A DNA stretch of 19,515 nt, taken from positions 1-19,515 of the forward strand of contig JBPBQZ010000117.1 of assembly GCA_050955105.1 (NCBI GenBank), written 5' to 3'. The notes beneath the pieces are model-generated. The model saw nothing but the letters and a program-made list of their open reading frames with translations, was not told the origin of the DNA and did not search any database. Below, piece by piece: positions 1 to 7,379 of the stretch. Source of the stretch: JBPBQZ01 sp050955105. Its GTDB lineage: Bacteria; Pseudomonadota; Gammaproteobacteria; Burkholderiales; Burkholderiaceae. The number at the start of each line of letters is the position of its first letter. Position 1 is the first letter of the stretch. The translations under genes and the position numbers were made by a program.

Positions 1-344
1 TGATCAAATCGGGCGGCGAGTGGATCAGCTCGGTAGAACTGGAAAAAGCCGCCCTCGGCCATCCCGAGGTAGCGCAGGCAGCCGTGATCGCCGTGCCGCA
101 TCGCAAATGGCTGGAGCGCCCCCTGCTGCTGGTGGTGCGCCGCGAAGGTGCCAGCGTCGATGCCGCATCGCTGTTGGCCTTCATGCGACCGCTGATCGCG
201 CGCTGGTGGTTGCCGGACGCGGTGGAATTCGTCGACAGCCTGCCGATGACCGGCGTGGGCAAGCTGGACAAGCGCTCGTTGCGCGCGGCCTACGCCGATT
301 ACCGCTTGAACGACGCGGCGCAGCCGAAGGATGCGGCGCGCTAG
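1..344 (+). CDS. Acyl-CoA synthetase (AMP-binding family), C-terminal end, 5' truncated by window
   Basis: The frame opens at base 3 with no start codon and runs to a TAG at 342-344, so only about the last 113 residues are present. The visible part begins IKSGGEWISSVELE, the classic A8-type hinge of ANL-superfamily acyl-CoA ligases, in which the GGEWIS form is common in medium/long-chain fatty-acyl-CoA synthetases. It continues through HPEVAQAAVIAVPH and ends with TGVGKLDK, the A10 motif whose Lys (codon 261-263) contacts the acyl-adenylate. The reaction would be ATP-dependent activation of a carboxylic acid to its CoA thioester; the acyl-binding pocket is outside the window, so the substrate is unknown. 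The TetR gene follows 93 bp downstream on the same strand and may regulate it. Family is confident, chain-length preference is not. Confidence 0.88.
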   Translation, partial: IKSGGEWISSVELEKAALGHPEVAQAAVIAVPHRKWLERPLLLVVRREGASVDAASLLAFMRPLIARWWLPDAVEFVDSLPMTGVGKLDKRSLRAAYADYRLNDAAQPKDAAR

Positions 345-385
345 CGGTCATGACGTAATATGTGCACCCCGCCTCTTTTGGATGC

Positions 386-416
386 CCGCCGCGGTTTTGC
401 ATGCATAGCCCGGCGG
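386..416. promoter_or_regulatory. Concentric dyad symmetry upstream of the TetR gene, candidate operator
   Basis: CCGCCG (386-391) and CGGCGG (411-416) form perfect inverted arms. They surround an 8-bp palindrome TGCATGCA (398-405) with nearly the same centre of symmetry. The element ends 21 bp before the TetR start codon. TetR proteins usually bind palindromes near their own promoter, so autoregulation is the simplest reading. No T-run follows, so a rho-independent terminator for the upstream gene is less likely. This is pattern only. Confidence 0.3.
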
Positions 417-437
417 ACGACATACGGTTAGTTCCTC

Positions 438-1085
438 ATGCACATCAGTGAACGTATAAAAATGGAGGCGCAGCGCCTCTTCGCCATTCACGGTCTTGAA
501 GCGGTGACGGTGCGCGATATCGTCGCCGCCGCCGATCTGAAGAATCCCGGCTCGCTGAACTATCACTTCCGCTCGAAGGAAGAATTGATCAGCCAGGTGA
601 TTCGCGAAGTGATGGGCGAAGCCAATGCGCTCTGGGGCCAACGGCTGGCCGCGGTGCGTGACGCAGGTGGCCCCCGCGAACTGCGGGACGTGGTGGCTGC
701 GCTGGTGGTATGGCCGCTCTCTCAAAATCCTGACGAACGCAATCCGTACACGGCGCGCTTCCTGTCGAATGTGGTGAACAGCCGCGCCAAGATGCTGAGC
801 ACTTTCATTCGCGAACTGAAGTACCAAGAGTACGATCGCGCGCTGCAATACATGAAAGGCTTCCTTAAGCATCTGCCGGAGCCGATCGTCAACCAGCGGC
901 TGATCTTCTTCTATTGGTCACTCACGTCATTCCTGGCGGTTTATGAGACGGTCGCGGAAGGCGGCATCAAGCCGGACTCGGTCTGGAGCCGCGCCGACCC
1001 CTTCGCCAATTTCATCAACTCTATGGTGGCCTTGCTGTCGGCGCCGGTCGACGATATTTCGCAGGGCGCCAAGGAGCTTGCTTAG
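438..1085 (+). CDS. TetR/AcrR family transcriptional regulator
   Basis: This is a 215-residue protein, normal length for the family. Residues about 5-50 form the TetR_N DNA-binding domain: an amphipathic first helix (ERIKMEAQRLFAIHG), then VTVRDIVAAADL and the recognition helix with the hallmark SLNYHFRSKEELI at about 38-51. The remaining roughly 160 residues are the all-helical ligand-binding/dimerisation domain; it is too variable to name a ligand. The ATG at 438 keeps the full first helix; a later ATG at 462 would remove part of it. The ribosome-binding site is weak. The gene lies between the acyl-CoA synthetase and the LuxR-type gene, all on the same strand, and its ligand may be an acyl-CoA or related acid (inference from position only). 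Confidence 0.9.
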   Translation: MHISERIKMEAQRLFAIHGLEAVTVRDIVAAADLKNPGSLNYHFRSKEELISQVIREVMGEANALWGQRLAAVRDAGGPRELRDVVAALVVWPLSQNPDERNPYTARFLSNVVNSRAKMLSTFIRELKYQEYDRALQYMKGFLKHLPEPIVNQRLIFFYWSLTSFLAVYETVAEGGIKPDSVWSRADPFANFINSMVALLSAPVDDISQGAKELA

Positions 1086-1147
1086 GTCAGTTCACTATCG
1101 CAAAAATCCGCCATTTGAGGATAGAACGCGCTGGACGCGGCGATGCC

Positions 1148-1176
1148 CGCGCATTCAACTAGTCGCGCGTTTTTTT
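1148..1176 (+). terminator. Possible rho-independent terminator after the TetR gene
   Basis: A short GC stem CGCGC (1148-1152) / GCGCG (1165-1169) with a 12-nt loop is followed directly by seven T residues (1170-1176), 62 bp after the TetR stop. The stem is only 5 bp and the loop is large, so strength is uncertain. The T-run and the position between two separate regulator genes support the call. Confidence 0.4.
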
Positions 1177-1219
1177 CTTCTCTATACTCGGAGACCTTCA
1201 TCCTTTCCACCAGGGTGCC

Positions 1220-1939
1220 ATGTCGATACGAGATATGAATTGTGCCGAATTGCGCTTGTTTGGCGATATCGTTGCACGCCTGGAACGGCTCGGACCGGAG
1301 CAGAATCCGCGCGAAGAGATCCTTGACGACCTGATGCGCCTGATGCGCGCCGATTTCGCGGTGTCGCGCGTCTATACCCCCCGCATTCGGGATAGCAGCG
1401 ATCTGCTCTATCGCAATATCGATCCCGAAACGTGCCGACGCTACGATCTCTGGTATCAAGACCGCGATCCGATTACAACGCCCTTACGCAGCAAACGCCG
1501 GCCGGCGATGGTCGAGGAGGTCATTGCCTCGAAAGATTTTTATGCGACGGATTTCTACAACGATCTGCTGCGTCCCGAGGGCATGTATTACGGCGTCAAT
1601 CTTTTCATCTTCGATGGTCAACGTGATCTGGGCGATTTCCGCCTCTGGCGTACCAAGCGCAGCCATGAATTCGAGCAGCGGGAATTGTCGGTGCTCGACG
1701 CGCTGCACCCGTTCATGAAGCGCGCGTTGATCACCAGTCAGCAGACCGAAGGTAGCCTGACGCCACGCGAACGCGACGTGACGCGACTGGTGGCCAAGGG
1801 TTGCACCGACCGCGAGATTGCCTCGCTGCTCGGCATCGGCTTCGGCACCGTGCGTACGCATTTGAATCAGGCCATGCAGAAACGCAATTGCTCGAATCGC
1901 GCCGAGCTTGCGGCCTTGTATGCCGGCCGCAACAGATAA
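1220..1939 (+). CDS. LuxR-family (FixJ/NarL-type HTH) transcriptional regulator
   Basis: This is a 239-residue protein. The C-terminal 60 residues form a LuxR_C helix-turn-helix: LTPRERDV at 180-187, then DREIASLLGIGFGTVRTHL at about 198-216, with the conserved Glu, Ala and Thr-Val positions typical of the domain. The N-terminal 170 residues show no response-regulator phospho-acceptor pattern, and I see no convincing autoinducer-binding signature; they may be a PAS/GAF-like sensor, which I cannot confirm. The start at ATG 1220 has only a weak upstream AGG. The gene converges on the Block A transporter operon, with stop codons separated by nine bases (1940-1948). It could control that operon or the upstream genes, but nothing in the sequence proves either. 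Confidence 0.85.
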   Translation: MSIRDMNCAELRLFGDIVARLERLGPEQNPREEILDDLMRLMRADFAVSRVYTPRIRDSSDLLYRNIDPETCRRYDLWYQDRDPITTPLRSKRRPAMVEEVIASKDFYATDFYNDLLRPEGMYYGVNLFIFDGQRDLGDFRLWRTKRSHEFEQRELSVLDALHPFMKRALITSQQTEGSLTPRERDVTRLVAKGCTDREIASLLGIGFGTVRTHLNQAMQKRNCSNRAELAALYAGRNR

Positions 1940-1948
1940 GGCCCGGCG

Positions 1949-2644
1949 CTACACCCCCACGAATTCCTCCAGCAGCGCCCGGTCTTTGACGACCTGCGGC
2001 GGCACCTCTTGGGTGATCACGCCCTTTTGAATCAACAGCACCCGATCCGACAGTGCGGAGATAAAGCCCAGGTTCTGTTCGACCAGCAGCATTGCCATGC
2101 CGTAGCGCTGGCGCAGCGCCTGCAGCGTTTCGATCATCTCATCGCGAATCGACGGCTGAATGCCTTCGGTCGGTTCGTCCAGCAGAATGATCTCGGGCTT
2201 CGCACATAGGCAGCGCGCAAGCGCCAGCAATTGCTGTTCGCCGCCCGACAGTGCGCCACCGCGGCGCGCTAGCAAACGCTCGAGTCGCGGAAACGCGGTG
2301 AGTGTGTCATCGATGATGGCGCGCTCGTCGCGACCGCCGCGGCAACCCATCCGCAAATTCTCATAGACGGATAAATTGGGAAAGATCTCTCGACCCTGTG
2401 GCACATAGCCGATGCCGGCGCGCGAACGCGCTTCGGGCGGTAGCTTCTGCACTTCGGCGTTCTTGAAAAACACCTGGCCGCGATGCGCCGGCAAATAGCC
2501 CATCAGCGCGCGCAGCAAAGTGCTCTTGCCCATGCCGTTGTGGCCGAGGATGCCGACGAATTCGCCGGCCGCCACGTGCAGGTCGATGCCGGCGAGGATG
2601 GGGATGCGGCCATAGCCGGAATGAAGCGCAACGACACGTAGCAT
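1949..2644 (-). CDS. HAAT-family ABC transporter ATP-binding protein, LivF/UrtE type (Block A)
   Basis: This 231-residue cytoplasmic ATPase is one half of the nucleotide-binding pair of a branched-chain-amino-acid/urea/amide-type importer. It shows Walker A GHNGMGKST (34-42), the VPQGREIF Q-loop region (81-88), the signature LSGGEQQ (132-138), Walker B ILLLDEPTEG (152-161) and the LVEQN switch region (187-191). The pairing of VPQGREIFP with DEPTEGIQPSI is characteristic of UrtE rather than classical LivF. I place the start at ATG 2644, which forms a TGATG junction with the stop of the preceding ATPase gene, implying translational coupling; a TTG one codon upstream is possible but unnecessary. 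It is the last gene of the operon. The substrate is set by the binding protein, not by this subunit. Confidence 0.93.
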   Translation of the reverse strand: MLRVVALHSGYGRIPILAGIDLHVAAGEFVGILGHNGMGKSTLLRALMGYLPAHRGQVFFKNAEVQKLPPEARSRAGIGYVPQGREIFPNLSVYENLRMGCRGGRDERAIIDDTLTAFPRLERLLARRGGALSGGEQQLLALARCLCAKPEIILLDEPTEGIQPSIRDEMIETLQALRQRYGMAMLLVEQNLGFISALSDRVLLIQKGVITQEVPPQVVKDRALLEEFVGV

Positions 2645-3363
2645 CAAGCCTCCTGCTTACCGAGATAGACATCGCGTACGCGCTGGTCCGCCAGCACGGC
2701 ATGCACATCGTCTTCCATCAGGATCGCGCCCTGGTAGAACACGGTGACCCTGCCGGCGATCATGCGGATGAACTGCATATCGTGTTCGACCACGATCATC
2801 GCGTGAGTCCGGGTGATTTCACGGATCAGGTCGGCGGTAAAGCGCACTTCTTCATGCGACATGCCGGCCGCAGGCTCGTCGAGCAGTATCAACTCGGGCT
2901 CTTGCGCCAACACCGTGGCGATCTCCACCCATTGTCGCTGACCATGCGCCAGTTGTTCGACGGTGCGCGGACCGATGGCGCCAAGACCGAGCCGCTGCAA
3001 AGTAGCCGCCGCGGCGTCGCGGGCCTGTCGCCATGGGTGCGCGCGCGCCGCGCCCAGTGTGACGTTTTCGAGCGCGGTCATGCCGTTAAACAGGTTGGGC
3101 ACCTGCGTCTTGATACCCACGCCGCGCCGCGCAATCTCGTGCGGCAATGCGCCCGTGATGTCTTCGCCGCGAAAGATGATGCGTCCCGCGCTCGGCTTCA
3201 ACTGTCCGGTCAACATCTTGAAAAAGGTGCTTTTGCCGGCACCGTTCGGTCCGATCAGGCAGCGCAGCTCTGCCTGCGCGATCGAGAAGTTCACAGCATT
3301 GACTGCGGTGACACCGCCGAAACGCATCGACGCGCCGACTGCTTCGATAAGAGGATGGATCAT
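2644..3363 (-). CDS. HAAT-family ABC transporter ATP-binding protein, LivG/UrtD type (Block A)
   Basis: This 239-residue ATPase carries Walker A GPNGAGKS (38-45), the signature-region LAHGQRQWVEI (138-148), Walker B LILLDEPAAGM (158-168) and the H-loop VVEHDM (191-196). In classical LivG the signature reads SHGEQRQLE. The HGQ-QWVEI form followed by DEPAAGM-HEE is the pattern of UrtD, the urea-transporter ATPase. The gene overlaps its upstream permease by the four bases ATGA and is coupled to the downstream ATPase by TGATG, so the three were probably kept as one translational unit. It would act as a heterodimer with the LivF/UrtE-type protein on the cytoplasmic face of the permease pair. Specific assignment to urea is not justified from sequence alone. 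Confidence 0.93.
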   Translation of the reverse strand: MIHPLIEAVGASMRFGGVTAVNAVNFSIAQAELRCLIGPNGAGKSTFFKMLTGQLKPSAGRIIFRGEDITGALPHEIARRGVGIKTQVPNLFNGMTALENVTLGAARAHPWRQARDAAAATLQRLGLGAIGPRTVEQLAHGQRQWVEIATVLAQEPELILLDEPAAGMSHEEVRFTADLIREITRTHAMIVVEHDMQFIRMIAGRVTVFYQGAILMEDDVHAVLADQRVRDVYLGKQEA

Positions 3364-4436
3364 CGTGCCGCGTCCGTTGAGTTGGCCGTATGCGCGACGC
3401 CGGTGGCAACTCGCTCGACGGCGGCATCGCTTGAGCGCTGCGCGACGCGACGTCGTCGCCAGTTCGCGTAGCCATCCCGTAATACCGGTATCACGCCTTG
3501 CGGCACCAGCAGCACGAACACCAGGAAGATCACGCCGAGCACCAGATTGGCGTCGACGGTCTGCTGCGTGCCGGTAATCGAGATCAGGTACTGGATCGCG
3601 AAGGCGCCGAGGATCGGCCCGATCAAGGTGCCGAGGCCGCCCACCATCACATAGATGATGGCCTGCGCCGACAGCGCCAGGCTGAACACCGTGGGACTGA
3701 TAAAGGCACCCCAGTTGGTGTACAGGCAGCCCGCCAGTCCGGCAATCGCGGCACCGATGACGAAAGTGGCCAACTTGTAGCGGCGCGCATCATAGCCGAG
3801 CAGCGTGGCGCGTATCTCATTTTCACGCACGGCTTGCACGACGTGGCCGAAGCGCGTTGCCACCACACGCTTCAAGATCGCGTAGACCACGATCAACAAA
3901 GCCGCGGACAGATACCAAAAGCCCTCTGGTGAAATCGCTGCGTCGGCATGGCCCGGCAGATTGATGGGCGGCACGCCGGTGATGCCGTTGAAGCCGCCCA
4001 GGCCGGTCGCGCCGATCTGTAGCGAACTGGTGGTGCTGGAATTGAACACGCTGAACAAAATGATGGTGAGGGTCAGCGTCACGATACCGACATAGGCATC
4101 GCTGATACGCCCATAGAACATGAAGTAGCCGAGTGCGGCCGCCAGCAGTGCAGGCACCGCTACGGCCAGTGCGATGGCGGCGGTGCTGTCGCCGAAATTG
4201 ATGGCCGCGACCGCGTAGGTGTAGGCGCCGATGCCCAGGAAGGTGGCCTGCCCGAACGACATGATGCCGCCATAGCCCCAGACAAAACCCTGGCTCAATG
4301 CGAACACCGCCATGATCACGCAGACGGTGGCCTGCATCAGGCCGAACGGTGACAACAGCCGCGGCAGTCCCGCCAATATCAAGATACCAAAGCCGATGAC
4401 GAGCAGCGCCTCGCGCAGTGGTCGAGAGGTTTTCAT
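3360..4436 (-). CDS. HAAT-family ABC transporter permease, LivM/UrtC type (Block A)
   Basis: This 358-residue polytopic inner-membrane protein has repeated hydrophobic stretches of about 20 residues (for example the segment rich in VIGFGILILAG near the N-terminus). It also has the LivM/UrtC landmarks GYGGIMSFGQATFLGIGAY and, later, VMVGGLGTLIGPILGAF, which is the loop that contacts the ATPases. The reading frame stays open far upstream, but ATG 4436 is chosen because it overlaps the previous permease's TGA (ATGA) and begins just before the first membrane segment. The C-terminal tail of roughly 45 residues is Arg-rich and polar (WRRRRVAQRSS...), somewhat long for the family and probably cytoplasmic. 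It forms the translocation pore with the LivH/UrtB-type permease. Confidence 0.92.
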   Translation of the reverse strand: MKTSRPLREALLVIGFGILILAGLPRLLSPFGLMQATVCVIMAVFALSQGFVWGYGGIMSFGQATFLGIGAYTYAVAAINFGDSTAAIALAVAVPALLAAALGYFMFYGRISDAYVGIVTLTLTIILFSVFNSSTTSSLQIGATGLGGFNGITGVPPINLPGHADAAISPEGFWYLSAALLIVVYAILKRVVATRFGHVVQAVRENEIRATLLGYDARRYKLATFVIGAAIAGLAGCLYTNWGAFISPTVFSLALSAQAIIYVMVGGLGTLIGPILGAFAIQYLISITGTQQTVDANLVLGVIFLVFVLLVPQGVIPVLRDGYANWRRRRVAQRSSDAAVERVATGVAHTANSTDAAR

Positions 4437-5293
4437 AGACCACCTTTGAAGAAGCGCCCGGTGATGCCGTTGGGCATCAGGCGGATCGCCAGGATCGCTG
4501 CGACCAGCAAAGCCAGGTCGCCGATAACCGGCGTGTAGAAGAAGGAAGTCAGCTCGTTGATAATGCCGAAGCCGGTAGCCGCCAGGCCAGTGCCGGCGAT
4601 AAACGCAGGACCGCCGCCGACCACGGTGATGAAGGCCTTCGCTACATAGGCGGCGCCGAGCATAGGCGAAACGCCGGACAGCGGCGCGAGCAGGCCGCCG
4701 GCCAAGCCCGCCATCGCAGCGCCAAACGCGAAGGTCAGCATGTAGATTTTGGGGGGCGCCACGCCCAGGGCGGCAGCCATGCGGCCGTTCTGCATGGTGG
4801 CGCGCATCACCAGCCCAAGTCGCGTCAACCGCAACAGCGCATACCAACCCAACAACGACGCGACCGCCGCGACGATGATCACCACGCCATAGAGGCTGGC
4901 TTCGTAGCCACCCAGCGAGAAGCTGCCGAGTGGCGTGTCGATGGCGCGCGGATCATTGCCGAACACCATCGACGCCAGCCCGGAGAGCGCCAAGCTCAAG
5001 CCCCAGGTGGCCAGCATCGTGTCGACGATGCGGCCGTACAGCCAGCGAATGATCAAACGCTCGACCACCAGCCCGAGCACGCCTACGCAGAGTGGCGCCA
5101 CCACCAGGATGGCAATCCACAGGTTCACGCCATGCTGTGCCGCAAGCACTGCCGCGTAAGCACCGAGCATCATGAATTCACCGTGCGCGAGATTGATGAC
5201 TTTCATCATCCCGAAAATCACGCCGAGCCCGATGCTGATCATGATGAGCGTGGCGATGCTCACCAATACGTTAAAGCTGATTAGAGGCAGCAT
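4433..5293 (-). CDS. HAAT-family ABC transporter permease, LivH/UrtB type (Block A)
   Basis: This 286-residue integral membrane permease is typical LivH length. The family pattern GLGVIFGMMKVINLAHGEFMMLGAY appears in the first 50 residues, and VVGGGPAFIAGTGLAA is the C-terminal ATPase-coupling loop. The frame stays open upstream into the binding-protein gene, but the start is placed at ATG 5293, giving a protein that opens with MLPLISFNVL directly before the first membrane helix. An upstream start would add a polar stretch foreign to the family. The gap to the binding-protein stop is 26 bp and the Shine-Dalgarno is weak, which may keep permease levels below those of the binding protein. It overlaps the next permease by four bases. 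Confidence 0.92.
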   Translation of the reverse strand: MLPLISFNVLVSIATLIMISIGLGVIFGMMKVINLAHGEFMMLGAYAAVLAAQHGVNLWIAILVVAPLCVGVLGLVVERLIIRWLYGRIVDTMLATWGLSLALSGLASMVFGNDPRAIDTPLGSFSLGGYEASLYGVVIIVAAVASLLGWYALLRLTRLGLVMRATMQNGRMAAALGVAPPKIYMLTFAFGAAMAGLAGGLLAPLSGVSPMLGAAYVAKAFITVVGGGPAFIAGTGLAATGFGIINELTSFFYTPVIGDLALLVAAILAIRLMPNGITGRFFKGGL

Positions 5294-5319
5294 TCCGATT
5301 ACTCGCGAAGTCTTGAAAT

Positions 5320-6549
5320 CTACATGACCAGGAATTGCTTGTTGGTGCGAGGGTTCTTGAGCAGATCGCACTCGCCGCCGGAGTCACCCGGCGGCTGCGC
5401 CGGGAAGGTCTGCACGATGTTCCACTTGCCGCCACGCGCCTGCGCCAGATAGATATCGCGGATCGTGTGGTGAGTATGCGGATCGACCGTGACCTTGCCC
5501 GATGGACCGTCGATCGATAGATTGCTTTCCAGCGCCGCGATCACTTTGTCGCGCTGCACGCTGCCGGCCTGCTTCACCGCGGCGCCCCAGATCATCACCG
5601 CTTCATAGGGCGTGGAGATCGACTCGCAGATTTCGGTCTGCGCCGCGCCCTGCCGCTGATGAATGGCGGGGGCGAAGCGGCGGTTCGCCGCGTTGTCCAA
5701 CGTCTCGAAATAGTTGTAGGCAACCATGATGCCGTCGGTACTCGCTATCGGCATGGTGCGCAACTCGTTGGCCTGCCCGAAGGTGGCGGAAGCGATGGGA
5801 ATCTTGCGCTTCATGCCGGCGGCTTCCCATTGCCGATAGAAGCCCTGCTGATTGCTGCCCACCAATACCGACACCACCAGATCGGGCGCCGCGCGCTGAA
5901 TCTTGCTGATCGACGACGAGAAGTTAGTGGCATCCAGCGGGAACAGCTCAGTGCCAATGATCTGGCCGCCCTCTTGTCCGACGTAGTGCGTCACCCATTT
6001 CGCCAGGATCTGGCCGTAGTTGTAGTCGGCCGTGACGATGTACACCTTCTTGCCCGACTGCTTCATCGCGAACGGAATCAGCTTGCTGATGGTCTGCATC
6101 GGCGTGGTGTCGGTGAGGAAGGTATTGCGATCGCAAACGCCGCCCTCGTATTCGGTATCGTAAAAATACAGGGTCTGGGCGCGGTCGAAGATCGGTCTGA
6201 TGGCTTCGCGCGATGCCGACGTCACACCGCCGTGCACCACTGCCACCTGGTCCTTCAATACCAGTTGCTGTGCGTATTGCGTGTAGAGCTGCACGTTCGA
6301 CTGCGCATCGTATTTGATGACCTCGATCTTCTGTCCCAATAAGCCGCCGCTGGCGTTGAGCGTGTCGATCGCCAACTGCATGCCCAGCGACTGGTAATTG
6401 CCGGTTTGCGCCAGCGGCCCGGAAAAGTCCGTCAGCAAACCGAATTTGATGGTCTGCGCGGCCGCCGCGCTGCGCACCAGGAACGGTCCGGCGGCGAGGG
6501 TGCCGGCCGCAGCCGCACCCATTTTGATGATTTGGCGACGTGATGTCAT
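5320..6549 (-). CDS. Periplasmic substrate-binding protein of HAAT ABC transporter, UrtA/amide-binding type, Tat signal (Block A)
   Basis: This 409-residue type I periplasmic binding protein (Peripla_BP_5/6-like) starts at ATG 6549 with MTSRRQIIKMG. That is a good twin-arginine motif (S-R-R-x-I-I-K), followed by an Ala-rich hydrophobic segment and a likely cleavage after the AAAA at about 28-31. The mature protein begins QTIKFGLLTDFSGPLAQTG, the usual first strand of the fold. The stretch YFYDTEYEGGVCD is reminiscent of the YEG segment in urea/short-chain-amide binding proteins (UrtA, FmdD) rather than leucine-binding LivJ/K. Its gene lies 5 bp from the hydrolase gene upstream and 26 bp from the permease downstream. 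Ligand is unknown; Tat export suggests it may fold before export. Confidence 0.92.
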   Translation of the reverse strand: MTSRRQIIKMGAAAAGTLAAGPFLVRSAAAAQTIKFGLLTDFSGPLAQTGNYQSLGMQLAIDTLNASGGLLGQKIEVIKYDAQSNVQLYTQYAQQLVLKDQVAVVHGGVTSASREAIRPIFDRAQTLYFYDTEYEGGVCDRNTFLTDTTPMQTISKLIPFAMKQSGKKVYIVTADYNYGQILAKWVTHYVGQEGGQIIGTELFPLDATNFSSSISKIQRAAPDLVVSVLVGSNQQGFYRQWEAAGMKRKIPIASATFGQANELRTMPIASTDGIMVAYNYFETLDNAANRRFAPAIHQRQGAAQTEICESISTPYEAVMIWGAAVKQAGSVQRDKVIAALESNLSIDGPSGKVTVDPHTHHTIRDIYLAQARGGKWNIVQTFPAQPPGDSGGECDLLKNPRTNKQFLVM

Positions 6550-6554
6550 ATTGG

Positions 6555-7250
6555 TCAGGCTGCCTTGGCCGTGGCGGCAACGACCGACAGCACTTTGTCC
6601 GTCGTCATCACGTCTGCAAAATAGGGATAGAGGTTGTTCAGCGTGGCGTTGTGTTCCGCATCGCTTACCGTAGCCGTGCCGTCGCTGACGAAGATGACGT
6701 TGTAGCCATACTGATGCGCATCGCGTGCGGTGGATTCGCAGCAGCAGTTGGTGAGCGTACCGGTAATGATAAGCGTCTCGATTTTGCGTTCGGCGAGCAG
6801 CGCGGGCAGCGCACAGGTGTTTTGAATAAAGGCGCTGTAGCGCGTCTTGTCGCAAACCCAGTCTTGCGCTTGCACGTCCAGGCCCGCCCACAACTCGAAT
6901 TCCTTGGAGCCGGACGAGAACGCCTGCTTCACTTGCTGCGCGAACGCCGCGGTGGTGAGGCCGTCATGCTTCGCGCCCCAGCCCATCGGCGAGGCAGCCT
7001 CGTATTTGTATTTCAGAAAGGCATTGACGCCGCCGTGTGCGCGCACCGCCCGGCTGATGCGATTGATATTGTCGACAATATCGCGCGCATGCGGCACTTC
7101 GACGGTGGCGCCGGGCGCCATGAAGCCCACCTGCATGTCGACAATCACATGCGCGGTGCGCGCAACGTCGATGTCGTCGAAAGCGAAGTCTTTGCTGCGC
7201 TTGCCGCGGCCGCGCTCGAACAGCGTGGGAGAAAGTTCGATTTTGTGCAT
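6555..7250 (-). CDS. Isochorismatase-like cysteine hydrolase (Block A, first gene)
   Basis: This 231-residue soluble enzyme belongs to the cysteine hydrolase superfamily (isochorismatase, nicotinamidase, N-carbamoylsarcosine amidase, biuret and ureidoacrylate hydrolases). The catalytic triad is visible: Asp38 in HVIVDMQVGF, Lys135 in WVCDKTRYSAF and Cys170 in TNCCCESTARDA. The start ATG 7250 has a good AGGAG six bases upstream. A longer open frame continues into the divergent gene but lacks support. As first gene of an operon with a urea/amide-like importer, its likely job is to cleave a C-N amide bond in the imported compound, releasing ammonia. Three consecutive cysteines (169-171) occur at the active site, where relatives usually have one or two. 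The exact substrate cannot be read from the sequence. Confidence 0.9.
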   Translation of the reverse strand: MHKIELSPTLFERGRGKRSKDFAFDDIDVARTAHVIVDMQVGFMAPGATVEVPHARDIVDNINRISRAVRAHGGVNAFLKYKYEAASPMGWGAKHDGLTTAAFAQQVKQAFSSGSKEFELWAGLDVQAQDWVCDKTRYSAFIQNTCALPALLAERKIETLIITGTLTNCCCESTARDAHQYGYNVIFVSDGTATVSDAEHNATLNNLYPYFADVMTTDKVLSVVAATAKAA

Positions 7251-7313
7251 GCTGGCTCCTTGTGGAATGGAGCCGACTGTAGCGGCGCAAAATCGCCAGC
7301 GGCATCGACATAA

Positions 7314-7338
7314 ATGTATAGGGGGTGGCCCGCCACCC
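7314..7338. promoter_or_regulatory. Divergent control region: -10-like element and GGGTGGC palindrome
   Basis: In the 129 bp between the divergent hydrolase and MBL-fold genes, GGGTGGC (7323-7329) and GCCACCC (7332-7338) form a perfect 7-bp inverted repeat with a 2-bp spacer. Read on the minus strand, a TATACAT hexamer-like box lies immediately downstream (7314-7320), about 65 bp before the hydrolase start. It is a plausible -10 for the Block A operon, but no good -35 is seen. A regulator binding the palindrome would sit in the promoter spacer. Weak evidence, sequence pattern only. Confidence 0.35.
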
Positions 7339-7379
7339 GGTTTGGGATAAACTGGGCCGCAATAAATATGGAGCCCACT

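Noticed and set aside
4524..4529. ATAACC inside the Block A LivH-type gene
   Set aside because: It lies within coding sequence and has no matching second half (followed by TGTAGA after four bases), so it is treated as chance.
3360..4847. 495-residue version of the Block A LivM-type permease
   Set aside because: The upstream part is an out-of-frame shadow of the LivH-type gene. ATG 4436 forms the ATGA overlap and matches family length.
5659..6342. 227-codon plus-strand frame opposite the Block A binding protein
   Set aside because: No domain or ribosome-binding site; it is a mirror of the real gene's codon bias.
5320..6891. 523-residue version of the Block A binding protein
   Set aside because: The upstream part overlaps the hydrolase gene in another frame. 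The Tat signal begins at ATG 6549.
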